Part shown: positions 25,785 to 34,385 of the stretch, piece after piece
How the letters are laid out: each line of letters opens with the position of its first letter
Numbering within the stretch: position 1 is the stretch's first letter
NCBI RefSeq assembly: GCF_003852895.1
Contig: NZ_QUSW01000003.1
Location: 248,001-312,000, forward strand
Length of the DNA: 64,000 nt
Reading direction: 5' to 3'
Source: Rhizobacter terrae
GTDB taxonomy: Bacteria; Pseudomonadota; Gammaproteobacteria; Burkholderiales; Burkholderiaceae_C
Made by a program: the position numbers and the translations under genes
The notes under the pieces: generated by a model
The model's database searches: none
Seen by the model: the letters and a program-made list of their open reading frames with translations, nothing else
Told to the model about the DNA's origin: nothing

Positions 25785-25799
25785 TTGGAGACTGCCGTC

Positions 25800-26582
25800 T
25801 TGGCCACCGCGAAAGGAACACTCCTCACACCCGACGATGTGGTCGTCAAGGAAGGCACATTCTTGTATGACGGGACAGTCCTGTGCCACCTACACGTCGT
25901 TCACAGCCGGCTTTGGCGCGGCAGCGGTGACTACGAGGACCCGCCCGAGATTTGCAACGATCGGGACTGTGATGCGTACTACGTGTGGTACAGCTCGACC
26001 ACCGACACGGAGAATTTCAACTCGGGCAGCGGACCCTATGCCAACTTGGATGAGGCCGTCGCAGGCGCCCAGGCAGCACCCGGCATCGGCCCTACAGTTC
26101 GTTGGAAGAACGGCAACGAGGACCACGCCAACATCTGCTTGGTTCATCAAGGCACCGACCGTCACATCACAGTCGTCCGATCAAACGACTTCGCGACCTC
26201 GAAGCCTGTGAAGCTTGAAGGACGCAAGTATGTGTTGTTCATCGCAAGCCATCGTGCCGCGAGGTTTTCCACTCCAGAGCTCGCCCGTCGCTGGATCGAT
26301 GCAGGCGCGGTCTATGTCTGCGCATGGGGTCCGGCATCAGAGCAAGTGGAAGAGGACTTCGACTACGCGTCTTTCTTGCCAGACTTGGGAACTCCACTGC
26401 CCTTCACATTGATGACGACGTCGCATCCCGATGAGAGCTTGTTCGAATCGTTGTGGTTCGCGCTTTACAGCGCGCAACCGGTGAGCAACCTCGATGCGGA
26501 GCTGGACGACGTGGTGATCCTGGTCGATTCATCGGAGCTGGAGCACGCGTGCCTGAGCTGGGTGCGATCAAACACCGAATGA
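25800..26582 (+). CDS. Hypothetical two-part protein with a DUF7684-like C-terminus
   Basis: A soluble protein of ~260 residues. The first half has no match I recognise; it is rich in Asp/Asn/Trp and has a CNDRDCDAYYVWYSS segment. The second half (from about residue 136, EGRKYVLFIASHRAARFSTP) resembles DUF7684, a small alpha/beta domain often found alone. TTG 25800 is chosen because GGAG lies 9 bases before it; TTG 25785 is an alternative. Lower GC and weaker codon bias than the neighbours suggest acquisition. It lies 15 bases after the Imm32-like gene, and the two probably form one unit. Confidence 0.55.
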   Translation: MATAKGTLLTPDDVVVKEGTFLYDGTVLCHLHVVHSRLWRGSGDYEDPPEICNDRDCDAYYVWYSSTTDTENFNSGSGPYANLDEAVAGAQAAPGIGPTVRWKNGNEDHANICLVHQGTDRHITVVRSNDFATSKPVKLEGRKYVLFIASHRAARFSTPELARRWIDAGAVYVCAWGPASEQVEEDFDYASFLPDLGTPLPFTLMTTSHPDESLFESLWFALYSAQPVSNLDAELDDVVILVDSSELEHACLSWVRSNTE

Positions 26583-26594
26583 GCGGCGGTGCAC

Positions 26595-27536
26595 TCACGC
26601 CGCCACCTGCATCTGCCTCCGATACGCCCCCGGCGCCACCCCCGCCACGCGCTTGAACGCCTTGTTGAACGCAGCCTCCGACTCGTACCCCACGCTGCCT
26701 GCCACCTCCACCATCGCCTTGTCCGTGCGACGCAGCAGGTGGCTCGCGCGGAACATGCGCCAGCGGGTCAGGTAGTCCAGCGGCGATTGCCCGATCTTCT
26801 CCTTGAAGCGCATGGCGAAGGCCGAGCGCGACATGCCGGCGGCTTCGGCCAGTGACTCGACAGTCCACGCAGCCGAGAGGTCCTTGTGCAGCAGACGCAG
26901 GGCCGCACCGAGGCGGCGATCTGCCAGTGCCGCGAACCAGCCGCTGCCCGATTCCGCATCCACCGATTCCACATGCGCCCGCACCGCCTGCATGAAGATG
27001 ATGTCCGCCAGCCGGCTCACCACCAGGCCTGAGCCCAGTCCCCGCTGAGAGGTCTCCATCGCCAGCACCTGAAGCGTCGATTGCAGGAGTTGCGTCCGCT
27101 CATGGTCCATGCGGATGTGGATGAGCGGCGGCAGCAAGTCCAGCAAGGGCCGCGCGCCTTCCTGATCGAAGTTGAACCAACCGCTCACGACGACCGTTTG
27201 AGGCCCATCGCCCGGCCCGCCCACCTTCACCACGCCGCCCACGTTGCCCTTGATCGCATCCACGCAATTCACCGTGGGCGACTTGGGCGCGTCGCGCAGG
27301 GTGTAGGGCCGGCCATGCGGGATGACGAAGCAATCGCCGGCCACCAGCGCCACCGGCGCCTGGGTCATGGACTCGTCATCCAGCGTCAACCAGCAGCCGC
27401 CGCGCAGTATCAGGCCGAAGCGGGCGGTGCCGTCGACGCCACGCGTCTTCAGGCCCCAAGGCGCGGTGGCCTCCAGCCGGGCGTAAAGCGCGTTTTCCAC
27501 GCGCATGGCCTCGAAGACATCAACAAGGGGGTCCAC
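26595..27536 (-). CDS. AraC-family regulator with cupin_6 domain
   Basis: A 313-residue protein. The N-terminal cupin (RFGLILRGGCWLTLDD, CFVIPHGRPYTLRD) is followed by a C-terminal AraC helix-turn-helix pair (residues ~215-308, SLAEAAGMSRSAFAMRFKEK and GYESEAAFNKAFKRV). The start GTG 27536 gives the MDPL N-terminus usual in this subgroup. It is divergent from the NTF2-like gene and probably regulates it; an inverted repeat TGGACGA/TCGTCCA (27551-27557, 27590-27596) lies between them. The effector is unknown. Confidence 0.88.
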   Translation of the reverse strand: MDPLVDVFEAMRVENALYARLEATAPWGLKTRGVDGTARFGLILRGGCWLTLDDESMTQAPVALVAGDCFVIPHGRPYTLRDAPKSPTVNCVDAIKGNVGGVVKVGGPGDGPQTVVVSGWFNFDQEGARPLLDLLPPLIHIRMDHERTQLLQSTLQVLAMETSQRGLGSGLVVSRLADIIFMQAVRAHVESVDAESGSGWFAALADRRLGAALRLLHKDLSAAWTVESLAEAAGMSRSAFAMRFKEKIGQSPLDYLTRWRMFRASHLLRRTDKAMVEVAGSVGYESEAAFNKAFKRVAGVAPGAYRRQMQVAA

Positions 27537-27703
27537 GGCAGCTCAAGAATTGGACGATGGGACAAGAACTCTAGCGCTTGAAGCATTGTTCGTCCATGTC
27601 TGCGTCCCTAGCATGCATCTCATGCCGTCGCGGCCGTGATCGTGGCGGCGTCGTACCGGCGGTTCGCCCGCATTCCCCCGACCCCTGTGACCAAGGAGCC
27701 ATC

Positions 27704-28075
27704 ATGACCCCCATCGACGCACAAGCCCTCGCCGACCGCTACGCCGCGGTCTGGAATGACAGCAACCCGAAGACACGGCGCGACACCATCGAGACGCTGT
27801 GGTCGCCGGACGGCGAGCACTACGTCGGTGTGCGGGAGGTCCGCGGCCACGAGCAACTGCAAGAACGCGTGACCGGCGCCTACGAGAAGAACGTGCGCGA
27901 CGCGAAGCACCTCTTCCGCGCGGTGAAGAACGCGCAGCACGTGCACGGCGTCGTGACCTTCAACTGGGAAATGATCGAACCGGCCAACGGCGAAGTGCTC
28001 GCCACCGGGCTGGAGTTCCTGCAGCTTGATGCGCAAGGCCGCATCAAGGTGGATCACCAGTTCATCGTCGGCTGA
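27704..28075 (+). CDS. SnoaL/NTF2-like protein, 123 aa
   Basis: Single cone-shaped NTF2-like domain of 123 residues (ALADRYAAVWNDSN at the N-terminus, YVGVREVRGHEQL, VVTFNWEMIE). Such proteins are small-molecule binding proteins or ketosteroid-isomerase-like enzymes; no function can be assigned. An AAGGAG site precedes ATG 27704. It is divergently paired with the AraC-family regulator, its likely controller. A hairpin follows but its T-tract serves the opposite strand. Confidence 0.75.
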   Translation: MTPIDAQALADRYAAVWNDSNPKTRRDTIETLWSPDGEHYVGVREVRGHEQLQERVTGAYEKNVRDAKHLFRAVKNAQHVHGVVTFNWEMIEPANGEVLATGLEFLQLDAQGRIKVDHQFIVG

Positions 28076-28090
28076 ACGGCGCTCCAGACG

Positions 28091-28120
28091 AAAAAAAGGG
28101 CGGACCCATCAGGCCCGCCC
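28091..28120 (-). terminator. Rho-independent terminator after the porin gene
   Basis: Stem GGGCGG/CCGCCC (with a further pairing GG/CC after one mismatch) and seven T on the minus strand (28097-28091). It lies 74 bases after the porin stop. Confidence 0.85.
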
Positions 28121-28193
28121 AACGCAGTTCCGGAGAACCAACCATCCGGAAGGGTTCCTGCAGCCTGGCACAGCCAGCCCGCAGGGAGATGGA

Positions 28194-29261
28194 TCAGAAC
28201 GAGTGGCGAATGCCGGCGACCAGCTCGGTGATCTTGCGGTCGCTCGCGTTGGTCAGGCCGGCCGGCAGGCTGGAGTTCCAGCGGTCGGCGTAGCCCGTGC
28301 CTTCGTTCTTGAAGTAGGTCAGCGAGCTGTACAGGTTCGTGCGCTTGGACAGGTCGTACTGGTAGCCCGCGCCGATGGCCTGGGTCTTGCCGTCGCCGCC
28401 GTTCTTGACCTTGTTCACGAGGTACTGCGCCTTGAACAGGTTCAGGCCCACGCGGTAGTCGCCGCCGATCCAGTAGCCCTGGCCGTCGGCATTGGCCGCG
28501 CTCTTGTCGTTCACGGAGATCACGCCGCCGGTGACGCGCCAGTCGCCGAAGGTGTAGGCCGCGGCGCCGGAGACGGTCGTGACGTTCAGGTTGGTGGCCG
28601 CGACGCGGTCATCGATGTACGAGACCATCGCGTCGACCGGGCCGGCGGTGTAGCGGGCGTAGACGTCGGCAATGCGGGTCTTGGTCGTGGAACCGGCGAC
28701 TTCGCCCAGGCCCCACATCGCCCCGCCCTTGAAGCCATTGAAGTTCGCGGACTCGAACTTCACGGAGTTGTTGACACGGGCCGGGCCGCCATTGCCGGTG
28801 GCCGCGATGCCGGCGCCGCGCACCGGCTCATAGCCGCCGAAGCCGCCGATCACGGCCGTGCTCGCGCCGGTCGGGCCGTTGGTGAATTCAGAGAAGTCAC
28901 TGGAGAGGTAGTAGATGCTGCCGTACTGGCGTCCCAGGCTCACGGTGCCGTAGGTCGAACCCAGGCCCACGAGCGATTGGCGGCCCCAGAAGGCGCCTTG
29001 GCCGTTGGTGCCGTCGTCGAGGTTGATGCCGCTTTCGATCTGGAAGAAGGCGCGCAGTCCGCCGCCGAGATCTTCATTGCCCTTGAAGCCCAGGCGCGAG
29101 CCGGACAGGCCGCCGGACTGGACACGGGTCAGGGTGGAGGCGCCGTTGGCGTACTGGCCGTAGGCGTCGACGACGCCGTAGATGGTGACGGTCTGCGCTT
29201 GCGCGCCGGCAGCCGCGGCCGCCAGGGCAATCGCGGTGAAGGCGATGTGCTTGATGTTCAT
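28194..29261 (-). CDS. Outer-membrane porin (Burkholderiales Omp32-like)
   Basis: A 355-residue trimeric porin of the Gram_neg_porin/OmpC type. It has a signal peptide (residues 1-22, ending AGAQAQ), then VTIYGVVDAYGQY, the typical first strand. SRLGFKGNEDLGGGLRAFFQ follows, and the last residue is Phe in AGIRHSF, the BAM recognition signal. It mediates diffusion of small solutes, in Burkholderiales often anions. It is monocistronic, with a terminator after it and 163 bases of gene-free sequence before it. Confidence 0.95.
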   Translation of the reverse strand: MNIKHIAFTAIALAAAAAGAQAQTVTIYGVVDAYGQYANGASTLTRVQSGGLSGSRLGFKGNEDLGGGLRAFFQIESGINLDDGTNGQGAFWGRQSLVGLGSTYGTVSLGRQYGSIYYLSSDFSEFTNGPTGASTAVIGGFGGYEPVRGAGIAATGNGGPARVNNSVKFESANFNGFKGGAMWGLGEVAGSTTKTRIADVYARYTAGPVDAMVSYIDDRVAATNLNVTTVSGAAAYTFGDWRVTGGVISVNDKSAANADGQGYWIGGDYRVGLNLFKAQYLVNKVKNGGDGKTQAIGAGYQYDLSKRTNLYSSLTYFKNEGTGYADRWNSSLPAGLTNASDRKITELVAGIRHSF

Positions 29262-29424
29262 GGTTCGTTTTCTTTTGGACGAAGTGATGCCGATGGCCCG
29301 CGCAAAGGCGGTCCGGCATCGTTCCTCAGAGGGTGTTCAAGACAGCCGGTGACCCGGCTGGGCCCCGGGGCCAGGACCGACGCGACTCGGTCACGAGGCC
29401 ACGGGACTGAGCCCGCTCAGCGGC

Positions 29425-29787
29425 TCAGTGGGCGCGGGCAGCGCGCAGGGCGGCCAGCGTTTCGGCACGGACGTCAGCGCGGGTGCGCACGCCGGGCTGG
29501 TCACGGAACTCGGTGGCATCGCCCAGGCGGACGACTTGCACCGGGCCGGGTTCGGCGGTGGCGTAGACACGGCCTTGCGACGGCGCCTTGTCGACGAAGA
29601 CGGTGGCTTCGCCGTACTGGACGACGTTGGTGGCCTTCAGGGCCTCGGCCTTGACTTCAGCACGGGTCTTCGTGCCCGGCACGGGGGTGTCCTGGGTGGC
29701 TTCCACCGCGAATGCGCTGGTCATGGCGACGGCGCTGGCAAGGGCGATGGCGACAGTGGCGAGGGTGGGATACAGCTTCGAGCTCAT
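29425..29787 (-). CDS. DUF4148-family exported protein
   Basis: A 120-residue protein with a cleavable signal peptide (ALASAVAMTSAFA). The mature part repeats the motif T(K/R)(A/T)(E/D)V(K/R)AE(A/T)L twice (TKTRAEVKAEALKA and TRADVRAETLAAL), characteristic of DUF4148 proteins of Burkholderiales. The function of the family is unknown. ATG 29787 has a GGAATC site. The upstream region carries a GGGTTAAC palindrome shared with the 81-aa gene at 16.9 kb. A stem-loop with 8-bp arms (29406-29413, 29422-29429) covers its stop codon. Confidence 0.85.
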   Translation of the reverse strand: MSSKLYPTLATVAIALASAVAMTSAFAVEATQDTPVPGTKTRAEVKAEALKATNVVQYGEATVFVDKAPSQGRVYATAEPGPVQVVRLGDATEFRDQPGVRTRADVRAETLAALRAARAH

Positions 29788-29893
29788 GTTGATTCCTTCG
29801 ATGTGGTTGACGTTCCCGGGCATGGCGGTGCTTCTGAGTTGTCACCGTCTGTCCAGCCTCGGTGAGTCGTGCAGTTGCACTCGGCTCATCGAT

Positions 29894-29907
29894 TAGGGTT
29901 AACTCTA
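29894..29907. promoter_or_regulatory. GGGTTAAC-type palindrome upstream of the DUF4148 gene
   Basis: TAGGGTTAACTCTA is a palindrome with one mismatched pair. Its centre GGGTTAAC equals the centre of the operator at 16962-16977. It lies about 107 bases before ATG 29787 in an AT-rich stretch. Confidence 0.45.
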
Positions 29908-29987
29908 TGTGTATCGAAGGGATCAATAAATGGCTATTCGCTCAACTAGTCATTTCAAAATCAGCAATGAACTTCGCCCTTGAAAAC

Positions 29988-30353
29988 TCACATCGGCTGC
30001 GTGTCGGCCCACGTGATGGGCGGTTTTCGCACAGACTTGTCGTCCGGCGTGGGTTCGAGCACCGGTTCCGGGAAGGGTTCACGCGGCGCCATCTTGGGCG
30101 CCAGCGGCGAGCGGCGGGCCAGTTCTGCGGTCGTGAGACGGCGGCGGTACTCGGCCACGATGCGCTGCAGTTCCTCGACCTGCTTGCGCGCCTGCATCTG
30201 AAGCTTCAGCGTGGACTGGTAGGTGCCGTCGAGCTGCGAGAGCCGGCGGTCGGCATCGCGGATGCGCCGCATGTAGAACCAGCGGCACAACCCCCAGGTC
30301 GCCAACATGGCCACGGGAAGCGCCGCCGCCATCATCCAGAGCTCGATGTTCAT
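29988..30353 (-). CDS. Hypothetical membrane-anchored coiled-coil protein, 121 aa
   Basis: One N-terminal membrane helix (residues ~5-24, WMMAAALPVAMLATWGLC) is followed by a basic helical segment with coiled-coil character (residues 30-75, SQLDGTYQSTLKLQMQARKQ). A Pro-rich tail (PREPFPEPVLEPTPDD) ends the protein. I do not recognise a family. The topology suggests an inner-membrane anchor with a cytoplasmic helical tail. The region 30354-30532 upstream shows no gene. Confidence 0.6.
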   Translation of the reverse strand: MNIELWMMAAALPVAMLATWGLCRWFYMRRIRDADRRLSQLDGTYQSTLKLQMQARKQVEELQRIVAEYRRRLTTAELARRSPLAPKMAPREPFPEPVLEPTPDDKSVRKPPITWADTQPM

Positions 30354-30532
30354 GTTGTTCTTTCAGCGGCAGGTCCAGAACGCCGCGCGGCAACATTCAG
30401 CCACACAACGATGACTTTGTGGCAGCCATTGGGTCGCTGCTCGCACCCCATGTGACAGATGCATCGCCTTGGGGCCATCCCGTGTGAAGTCTTGCCGCGC
30501 CGCGTCCCACCACGGCGACATCATCCCTGTCC

Positions 30533-30560
30533 GGCTGCTGACAGAACGCTGTCAGCAGCC
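30533..30560. promoter_or_regulatory. Perfect inverted repeat operator before the VOC-VOC-GFA-WYL operon
   Basis: Arms GGCTGCTGACAG (30533-30544) and CTGTCAGCAGCC (30549-30560) pair perfectly over 12 bp around AACG. It has no T-tract and lies 44 bases before ATG 30605, so it is read as an operator, probably for the WYL regulator encoded at the end of the same gene run. Confidence 0.7.
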
Positions 30561-30604
30561 CCCTCGCACCATGCGCTCCTCACACCCACCCACAGGAGAT
30601 CGAC

Positions 30605-30991
30605 ATGGCCAAGCACGACAAGAACCACGCCCTCAACTGGTTCGAGATTCCCGTTCGCGACATGGACCGCGCCCAGGCTTTCTACGAGAAGCTGCTAGGC
30701 CACGCCATGCGCCGCGAGCAGATGGGCCCCATGAGCCTGGCTGTCTTCAACTACGACGAGACGGCCGTCGGGGGCTGCCTGCTGGCCGGCGAAAACCAGC
30801 CGCAGCCCTCGACCGACGGCGCGCTCGTGTACCTCAACGCCAAGCCCTCGCTGGACGTGGTGCTCGAGCGCGTCGAGGCGCTGGGCGGACGCATCACCAC
30901 CCCCAAGGTGCAACTGCCCGGCGACATGGGCGTGTTCGCGCACATCACCGACACCGAGGGAAATCGCGTCGGCCTGCACGCACTGTCGTAG
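30605..30991 (+). CDS. VOC family (glyoxalase-like) protein, 128 aa
   Basis: A single VOC domain of 128 residues (NWFEIPVRDMDRAQAFYEKL at the N-terminus, DTEGNRVGLHAL at the C-terminus). It has two beta-alpha-beta-beta-beta modules and a metal-ligand pattern without assignable substrate. A CAGGAG site precedes ATG 30605. It is first in a run with a second VOC gene, a GFA gene and a WYL regulator, which together suggest detoxification of small electrophiles; this is inference. Confidence 0.85.
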   Translation: MAKHDKNHALNWFEIPVRDMDRAQAFYEKLLGHAMRREQMGPMSLAVFNYDETAVGGCLLAGENQPQPSTDGALVYLNAKPSLDVVLERVEALGGRITTPKVQLPGDMGVFAHITDTEGNRVGLHALS

Positions 30992-31025
30992 GATGCCCAG
31001 CCACCCATTCAACGGAGGCTTCGCG

Positions 31026-31412
31026 ATGCAGTTCGGCTACACCATCGTCTACGTCAGCGACGTGGCGGCGTCCCTCGAATTCTTCGAGCGGGCATTCGGA
31101 CTGGCGCGGCGCTTCCTGCATGAATCGGGCGGTTACGGAGAGCTCGAGACCGGCGCCACCGCGCTGGCCTTCGCGCAGCACGAGGTGGCGCGCAGCAACC
31201 TGGGCCGCGACTACGTGGCCGCGGGTGCCAGCGGCAGCCCGCTGGGCATGGAAGTCGGCCTCACCACCGGCGATGTGCCTGCGGCCTACGAACGCGCCGT
31301 GAAGGCCGGCGCCGAAGGCCTGTCCTCCCCGGTGCAAAAGCCCTGGGGCCAGACCGTGGCCTACGTGCGCTGCCCCGATGGCACGCTGGTCGAGCTGTGC
31401 ACCCCGATGTGA
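31026..31412 (+). CDS. VOC family (glyoxalase-like) protein, 128 aa, second copy
   Basis: VOC domain protein of 128 residues (MQFGYTIVYVSDVAASLEFF; the C-terminal CPDGTLVELCTPM carries the second Glu ligand position). It is 34 bases after the first VOC gene but clearly diverged from it in sequence. CGGAGG precedes ATG 31026. Substrate unknown; likely a lactoylglutathione-lyase or extradiol-dioxygenase fold. Confidence 0.85.
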   Translation: MQFGYTIVYVSDVAASLEFFERAFGLARRFLHESGGYGELETGATALAFAQHEVARSNLGRDYVAAGASGSPLGMEVGLTTGDVPAAYERAVKAGAEGLSSPVQKPWGQTVAYVRCPDGTLVELCTPM

Positions 31413-31431
31413 CCGAGGCAGGAGGCGAACC

Positions 31432-31779
31432 ATGAACTACCAAGGCTCCTGCCACTGCGGCCGCACCCGCTTCGAGGTGCACGGCGAGATCGGTCCCGTC
31501 ATCGACTGCAACTGCAGCCACTGCAGCCGCAAGGGCGTGCTGTGGTGGTTCGTGCCGCGGCAGGCGATGACGCTCAAGACCGACGAGGCCGAACTCTCCA
31601 CCTACTTCTTCAACAAGCACGTCATCCAGCACAAGTTCTGCCCCACCTGCGGCTGCCAGCCTTTCGGGCTCGGCACCGACCCGGCAGGCAACCCGACGGC
31701 CGCGATCAACGCGCGCTGCCTGGAAGGCGTGGAGATCAACAAGCTCAAACGCATGGCCTACGGCGGCCGCAGCAAGTAG
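31432..31779 (+). CDS. GFA family zinc-binding protein
   Basis: A 115-residue glutathione-dependent formaldehyde-activating (GFA/Mss4-fold) protein. Zinc ligands are seen in GSCHCGRTRFEV, DCNCSHCSRKG and FCPTCGCQPFGLG. GFA proteins bind glutathione adducts; enzymatic activity is disputed for many members. It has a strong GGAGG site and lies 19 bases after the second VOC gene, in the same operon. Confidence 0.88.
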   Translation: MNYQGSCHCGRTRFEVHGEIGPVIDCNCSHCSRKGVLWWFVPRQAMTLKTDEAELSTYFFNKHVIQHKFCPTCGCQPFGLGTDPAGNPTAAINARCLEGVEINKLKRMAYGGRSK

Positions 31780-31806
31780 CTTCCATCCGCCTTGCCACCC
31801 ACCACC

Positions 31807-32514
31807 ATGCGACGCGCCGAACGCCTGTTCCAGATCGTGCAGCTCATCCGCGGCAGGCGACTGTCCACCGCGGATTTCCTCGCGCAGCGGCTGGAGGTGT
31901 CGGTGCGCACGGTGTACCGCGACGTGGCCGACCTGCAGGCGCAGGGCGTGCCCATCGAAGGCGAGGCAGGGGTCGGCTACCGCATGCGGCCGGAGTTCGA
32001 CCTCCCACCGCTCATGTTCACCAAGGATGAAGCCCGCGCCCTCGTGGCCGCCGTGCGCATCGCGCAGCCGCGGCTGGACATGGCGCTTGCCCGCCAGGCC
32101 GACGAGGCCTTGTCCAAGATCCTCGCCGTGCTGCCGCTGGACGCACGCGCCGCCGCGGAGAGCCTGGCGGTGTACGCGCCGCCCGTGCGCCAGGACGACG
32201 GCACGCGCGCCCGGCTGGAGGTGCTGCGCATCGCCGCCGAATCGCGCCAGAAGGTGCACCTGCGCTACCTCGACCTGAAGGACCAGATGAGCGAGCGCCT
32301 GGTGCGCCCTCTCGGCTGCTTCTACTGGAGCGACGTGTGGACGCTGGCCGCCTGGTGCGAGGTGCGCGAGGACTTCCGCAGCTTCCGGGTGGACCGCATC
32401 CGCGAGGTGGGCGTGCAGGACGTGCGCTTCCGCGACGAGCCGGGCAAGACGCTGGCCGACCTGTTCCGCGTCGTCGAGGCCAGGCGCGAGAACTTCGTCT
32501 CCTCCCGCGTCTGA
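31807..32514 (+). CDS. YafY-type HTH/WYL-domain transcriptional regulator
   Basis: A 235-residue protein. The N-terminal winged helix (RRAERLFQIVQLIRGRRL, VSVRTVYRDVADLQAQGVPI) is followed by a WYL domain (residues ~140-205) and a C-terminal tail with FRSFRVDRIRE. WYL regulators sense small ligands or nucleic-acid species. It is last in the VOC-VOC-GFA run and probably acts on the inverted repeat at 30533-30560. ATG 31807 is preferred over the in-frame TTG 31792. Confidence 0.88.
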   Translation: MRRAERLFQIVQLIRGRRLSTADFLAQRLEVSVRTVYRDVADLQAQGVPIEGEAGVGYRMRPEFDLPPLMFTKDEARALVAAVRIAQPRLDMALARQADEALSKILAVLPLDARAAAESLAVYAPPVRQDDGTRARLEVLRIAAESRQKVHLRYLDLKDQMSERLVRPLGCFYWSDVWTLAAWCEVREDFRSFRVDRIREVGVQDVRFRDEPGKTLADLFRVVEARRENFVSSRV

Positions 32515-32648
32515 GAGGCCCCGCCCGCGACCTCGTTCACACGGCATCCCGGCCCGCTCAGGCTACGATCCGGCATCGCCACGCAGCAGTGGCATGGCCA
32601 GGCGCCGCGGACGCGCAGCAGCGCGACGACGGGCCGCAGGGAGTCGGG

Positions 32649-34379
32649 ATGATCGTCGGTATTGACCTGGGCACCACCAACAGCCTGGTGGCCGCCTGGA
32701 AGGACGGCGCAGCAACGCTGATCAAGAACGGGTTGGGCGAGGTGCTCACCCCTTCGTGCGTGAGCCTGGACAAGGACGGCACGGTGCTGGTGGGCAAGGC
32801 CGCACGCGAGCGGCTGCAGACGCACCCGGACCTGAGCGCCGCGGTGTTCAAGCGCTACATGGGCAGCAACAAGACGCTGCGCCTGGGCAAGCGCGAGTTC
32901 CGTGCGGAAGAGCTGTCGTCGCTCGTCCTGCGCTCGCTGAAGGCCGATGCCGAGGCAGCGCTCGGCGAGACGGTGACCGAGGCCATCATCACCGTGCCCG
33001 CCTACTTCTCCGACGCGCAGCGCAAGGCCACGCGCCTGGCCGGCGAGATGGCCGGCCTCAAGGTCGACCGCCTGCTCAACGAACCCACGGCGGCGGCCCT
33101 GGCCTACGGCATGCACAACCTGGGCAGCGAGAGCCGCTTCCTGGTGTTCGACCTGGGCGGCGGCACCTTCGACGTGTCCATCCTCGAACTGTTCGAGGGC
33201 GTGATGGAGGTGCGTGCGTCCGCCGGCGACAACTTCCTGGGCGGCGAGGACTTCGTCACCGCGCTCGTCGAACTCTTCTTCCAGCGCAACAACCTGCCGG
33301 AGAAGCTGCGCCACGACAAGGCATTCATGCAGCGCCTGGCGGCGCAGGCGGAGCTGGCCAAGCGCACGCTCAGCGGCAAGTCCAAGGCCACGATGAGCCT
33401 GTTCAACGGCGACCAGGAATTGACGCTGGAGGTCGACGAGCCCGCGCTGGAACAGGCCTGCGCCCCGCTGCTCAAGCGCCTGCGCGCGCCGGTGGAGCGC
33501 GCGCTGCGCGACGCCAACCTGCGCAGCAGCCAGCTCGACAACATCGTGCTGGCCGGTGGCGCCACGCGCATGCCCATCGTGCGCAAGCTGGTCACCATGA
33601 TGTTCGGCCGCTTCCCGGCGGTGGACATCAACCCCGATGAAGTCGTCGCCATGGGCGCGGCAGTGCAGGCCGGCCTGAAGGCCAAGGACGCCGCGCTCAA
33701 GGAAGTGGTGATGACCGACGTCGCGCCCTACTCGCTGGGCGTGGAGGTGTCGCGCCGCATGCAGAGCCAGGCGGTGTCCAGCGGCCACTTCGACCCGGTC
33801 ATCGAGCGCAACAGCACGGTGCCCATCAGCCGCGTGAAGTCCTACTTTCCGATGGACGAGCGGCAGTCCCAGGTGGACCTGAACGTCTACCAGGGCGAAG
33901 CCCGGCTGGTGAAGGACAACATCCACCTGGGCAAGCTGGTGGTGCCGCTGCCGCGCGTGGCCGACGACGAACGGCAGGTGGACGTGCGCTTCACCTACGA
34001 CGTGAACGGCCTGCTGCAGGTGGAGGCCACGGTGGTGAAGACCCAGGTCACTCACACCCTGGTGATCGAAGGCAACCCCGGCACGCTGACGGACGCGCAG
34101 ATCAAGGACAGCCTGCAGGCCTTGTCCACGCTGAAGATCCATCCGCGGGACATGATCGAGAACCGCACCGCGCTCGCCCGCGCCGAGCGCCTGTACGAAC
34201 AGTTCCGCGGCGACATGCGCGAGTGGCTGGGCAAGCAGATCGGCCACTTCGAAGAGGCGCTGGCCACGCAGGACGTTCGGGTGGTGAACCCGCAGCGCAA
34301 GCGCTTCGAGGAAATGCTGGATCAGCTGGAGCGCGACAGCTTTCTCGATGGCGGCGGCAGCAACGACGACCAGCGGTGA
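32649..34379 (+). CDS. hscC: Hsp70-family chaperone HscC
   Basis: Hsp70 homologue of 576 residues, shorter than DnaK (~640) and close to E. coli HscC (~556). The nucleotide-binding domain has GIDLGTTNSLVAAW, VPAYFSDAQRKATRLAGEMA and FDLGGGTFDVS; a substrate-binding domain follows but the DnaK C-terminal lid/EEVD tail is missing. An in-frame extension to 32337 exists but MIVGIDLGTT is the natural start. It is paired with a J-like gene 6 bases downstream, as HscC is with DjlB/DjlC in E. coli. Clients are unknown. Confidence 0.92.
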   Translation: MIVGIDLGTTNSLVAAWKDGAATLIKNGLGEVLTPSCVSLDKDGTVLVGKAARERLQTHPDLSAAVFKRYMGSNKTLRLGKREFRAEELSSLVLRSLKADAEAALGETVTEAIITVPAYFSDAQRKATRLAGEMAGLKVDRLLNEPTAAALAYGMHNLGSESRFLVFDLGGGTFDVSILELFEGVMEVRASAGDNFLGGEDFVTALVELFFQRNNLPEKLRHDKAFMQRLAAQAELAKRTLSGKSKATMSLFNGDQELTLEVDEPALEQACAPLLKRLRAPVERALRDANLRSSQLDNIVLAGGATRMPIVRKLVTMMFGRFPAVDINPDEVVAMGAAVQAGLKAKDAALKEVVMTDVAPYSLGVEVSRRMQSQAVSSGHFDPVIERNSTVPISRVKSYFPMDERQSQVDLNVYQGEARLVKDNIHLGKLVVPLPRVADDERQVDVRFTYDVNGLLQVEATVVKTQVTHTLVIEGNPGTLTDAQIKDSLQALSTLKIHPRDMIENRTALARAERLYEQFRGDMREWLGKQIGHFEEALATQDVRVVNPQRKRFEEMLDQLERDSFLDGGGSNDDQR

Positions 34380-34385
34380 GCTGCC

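Noticed and set aside
32337-32648. In-frame extension of hscC back to 32337
   Set aside because: The extension overlaps the end of the WYL gene and has no Hsp70 similarity; GIDLGTTNS right after ATG 32649 is the natural Hsp70 start.
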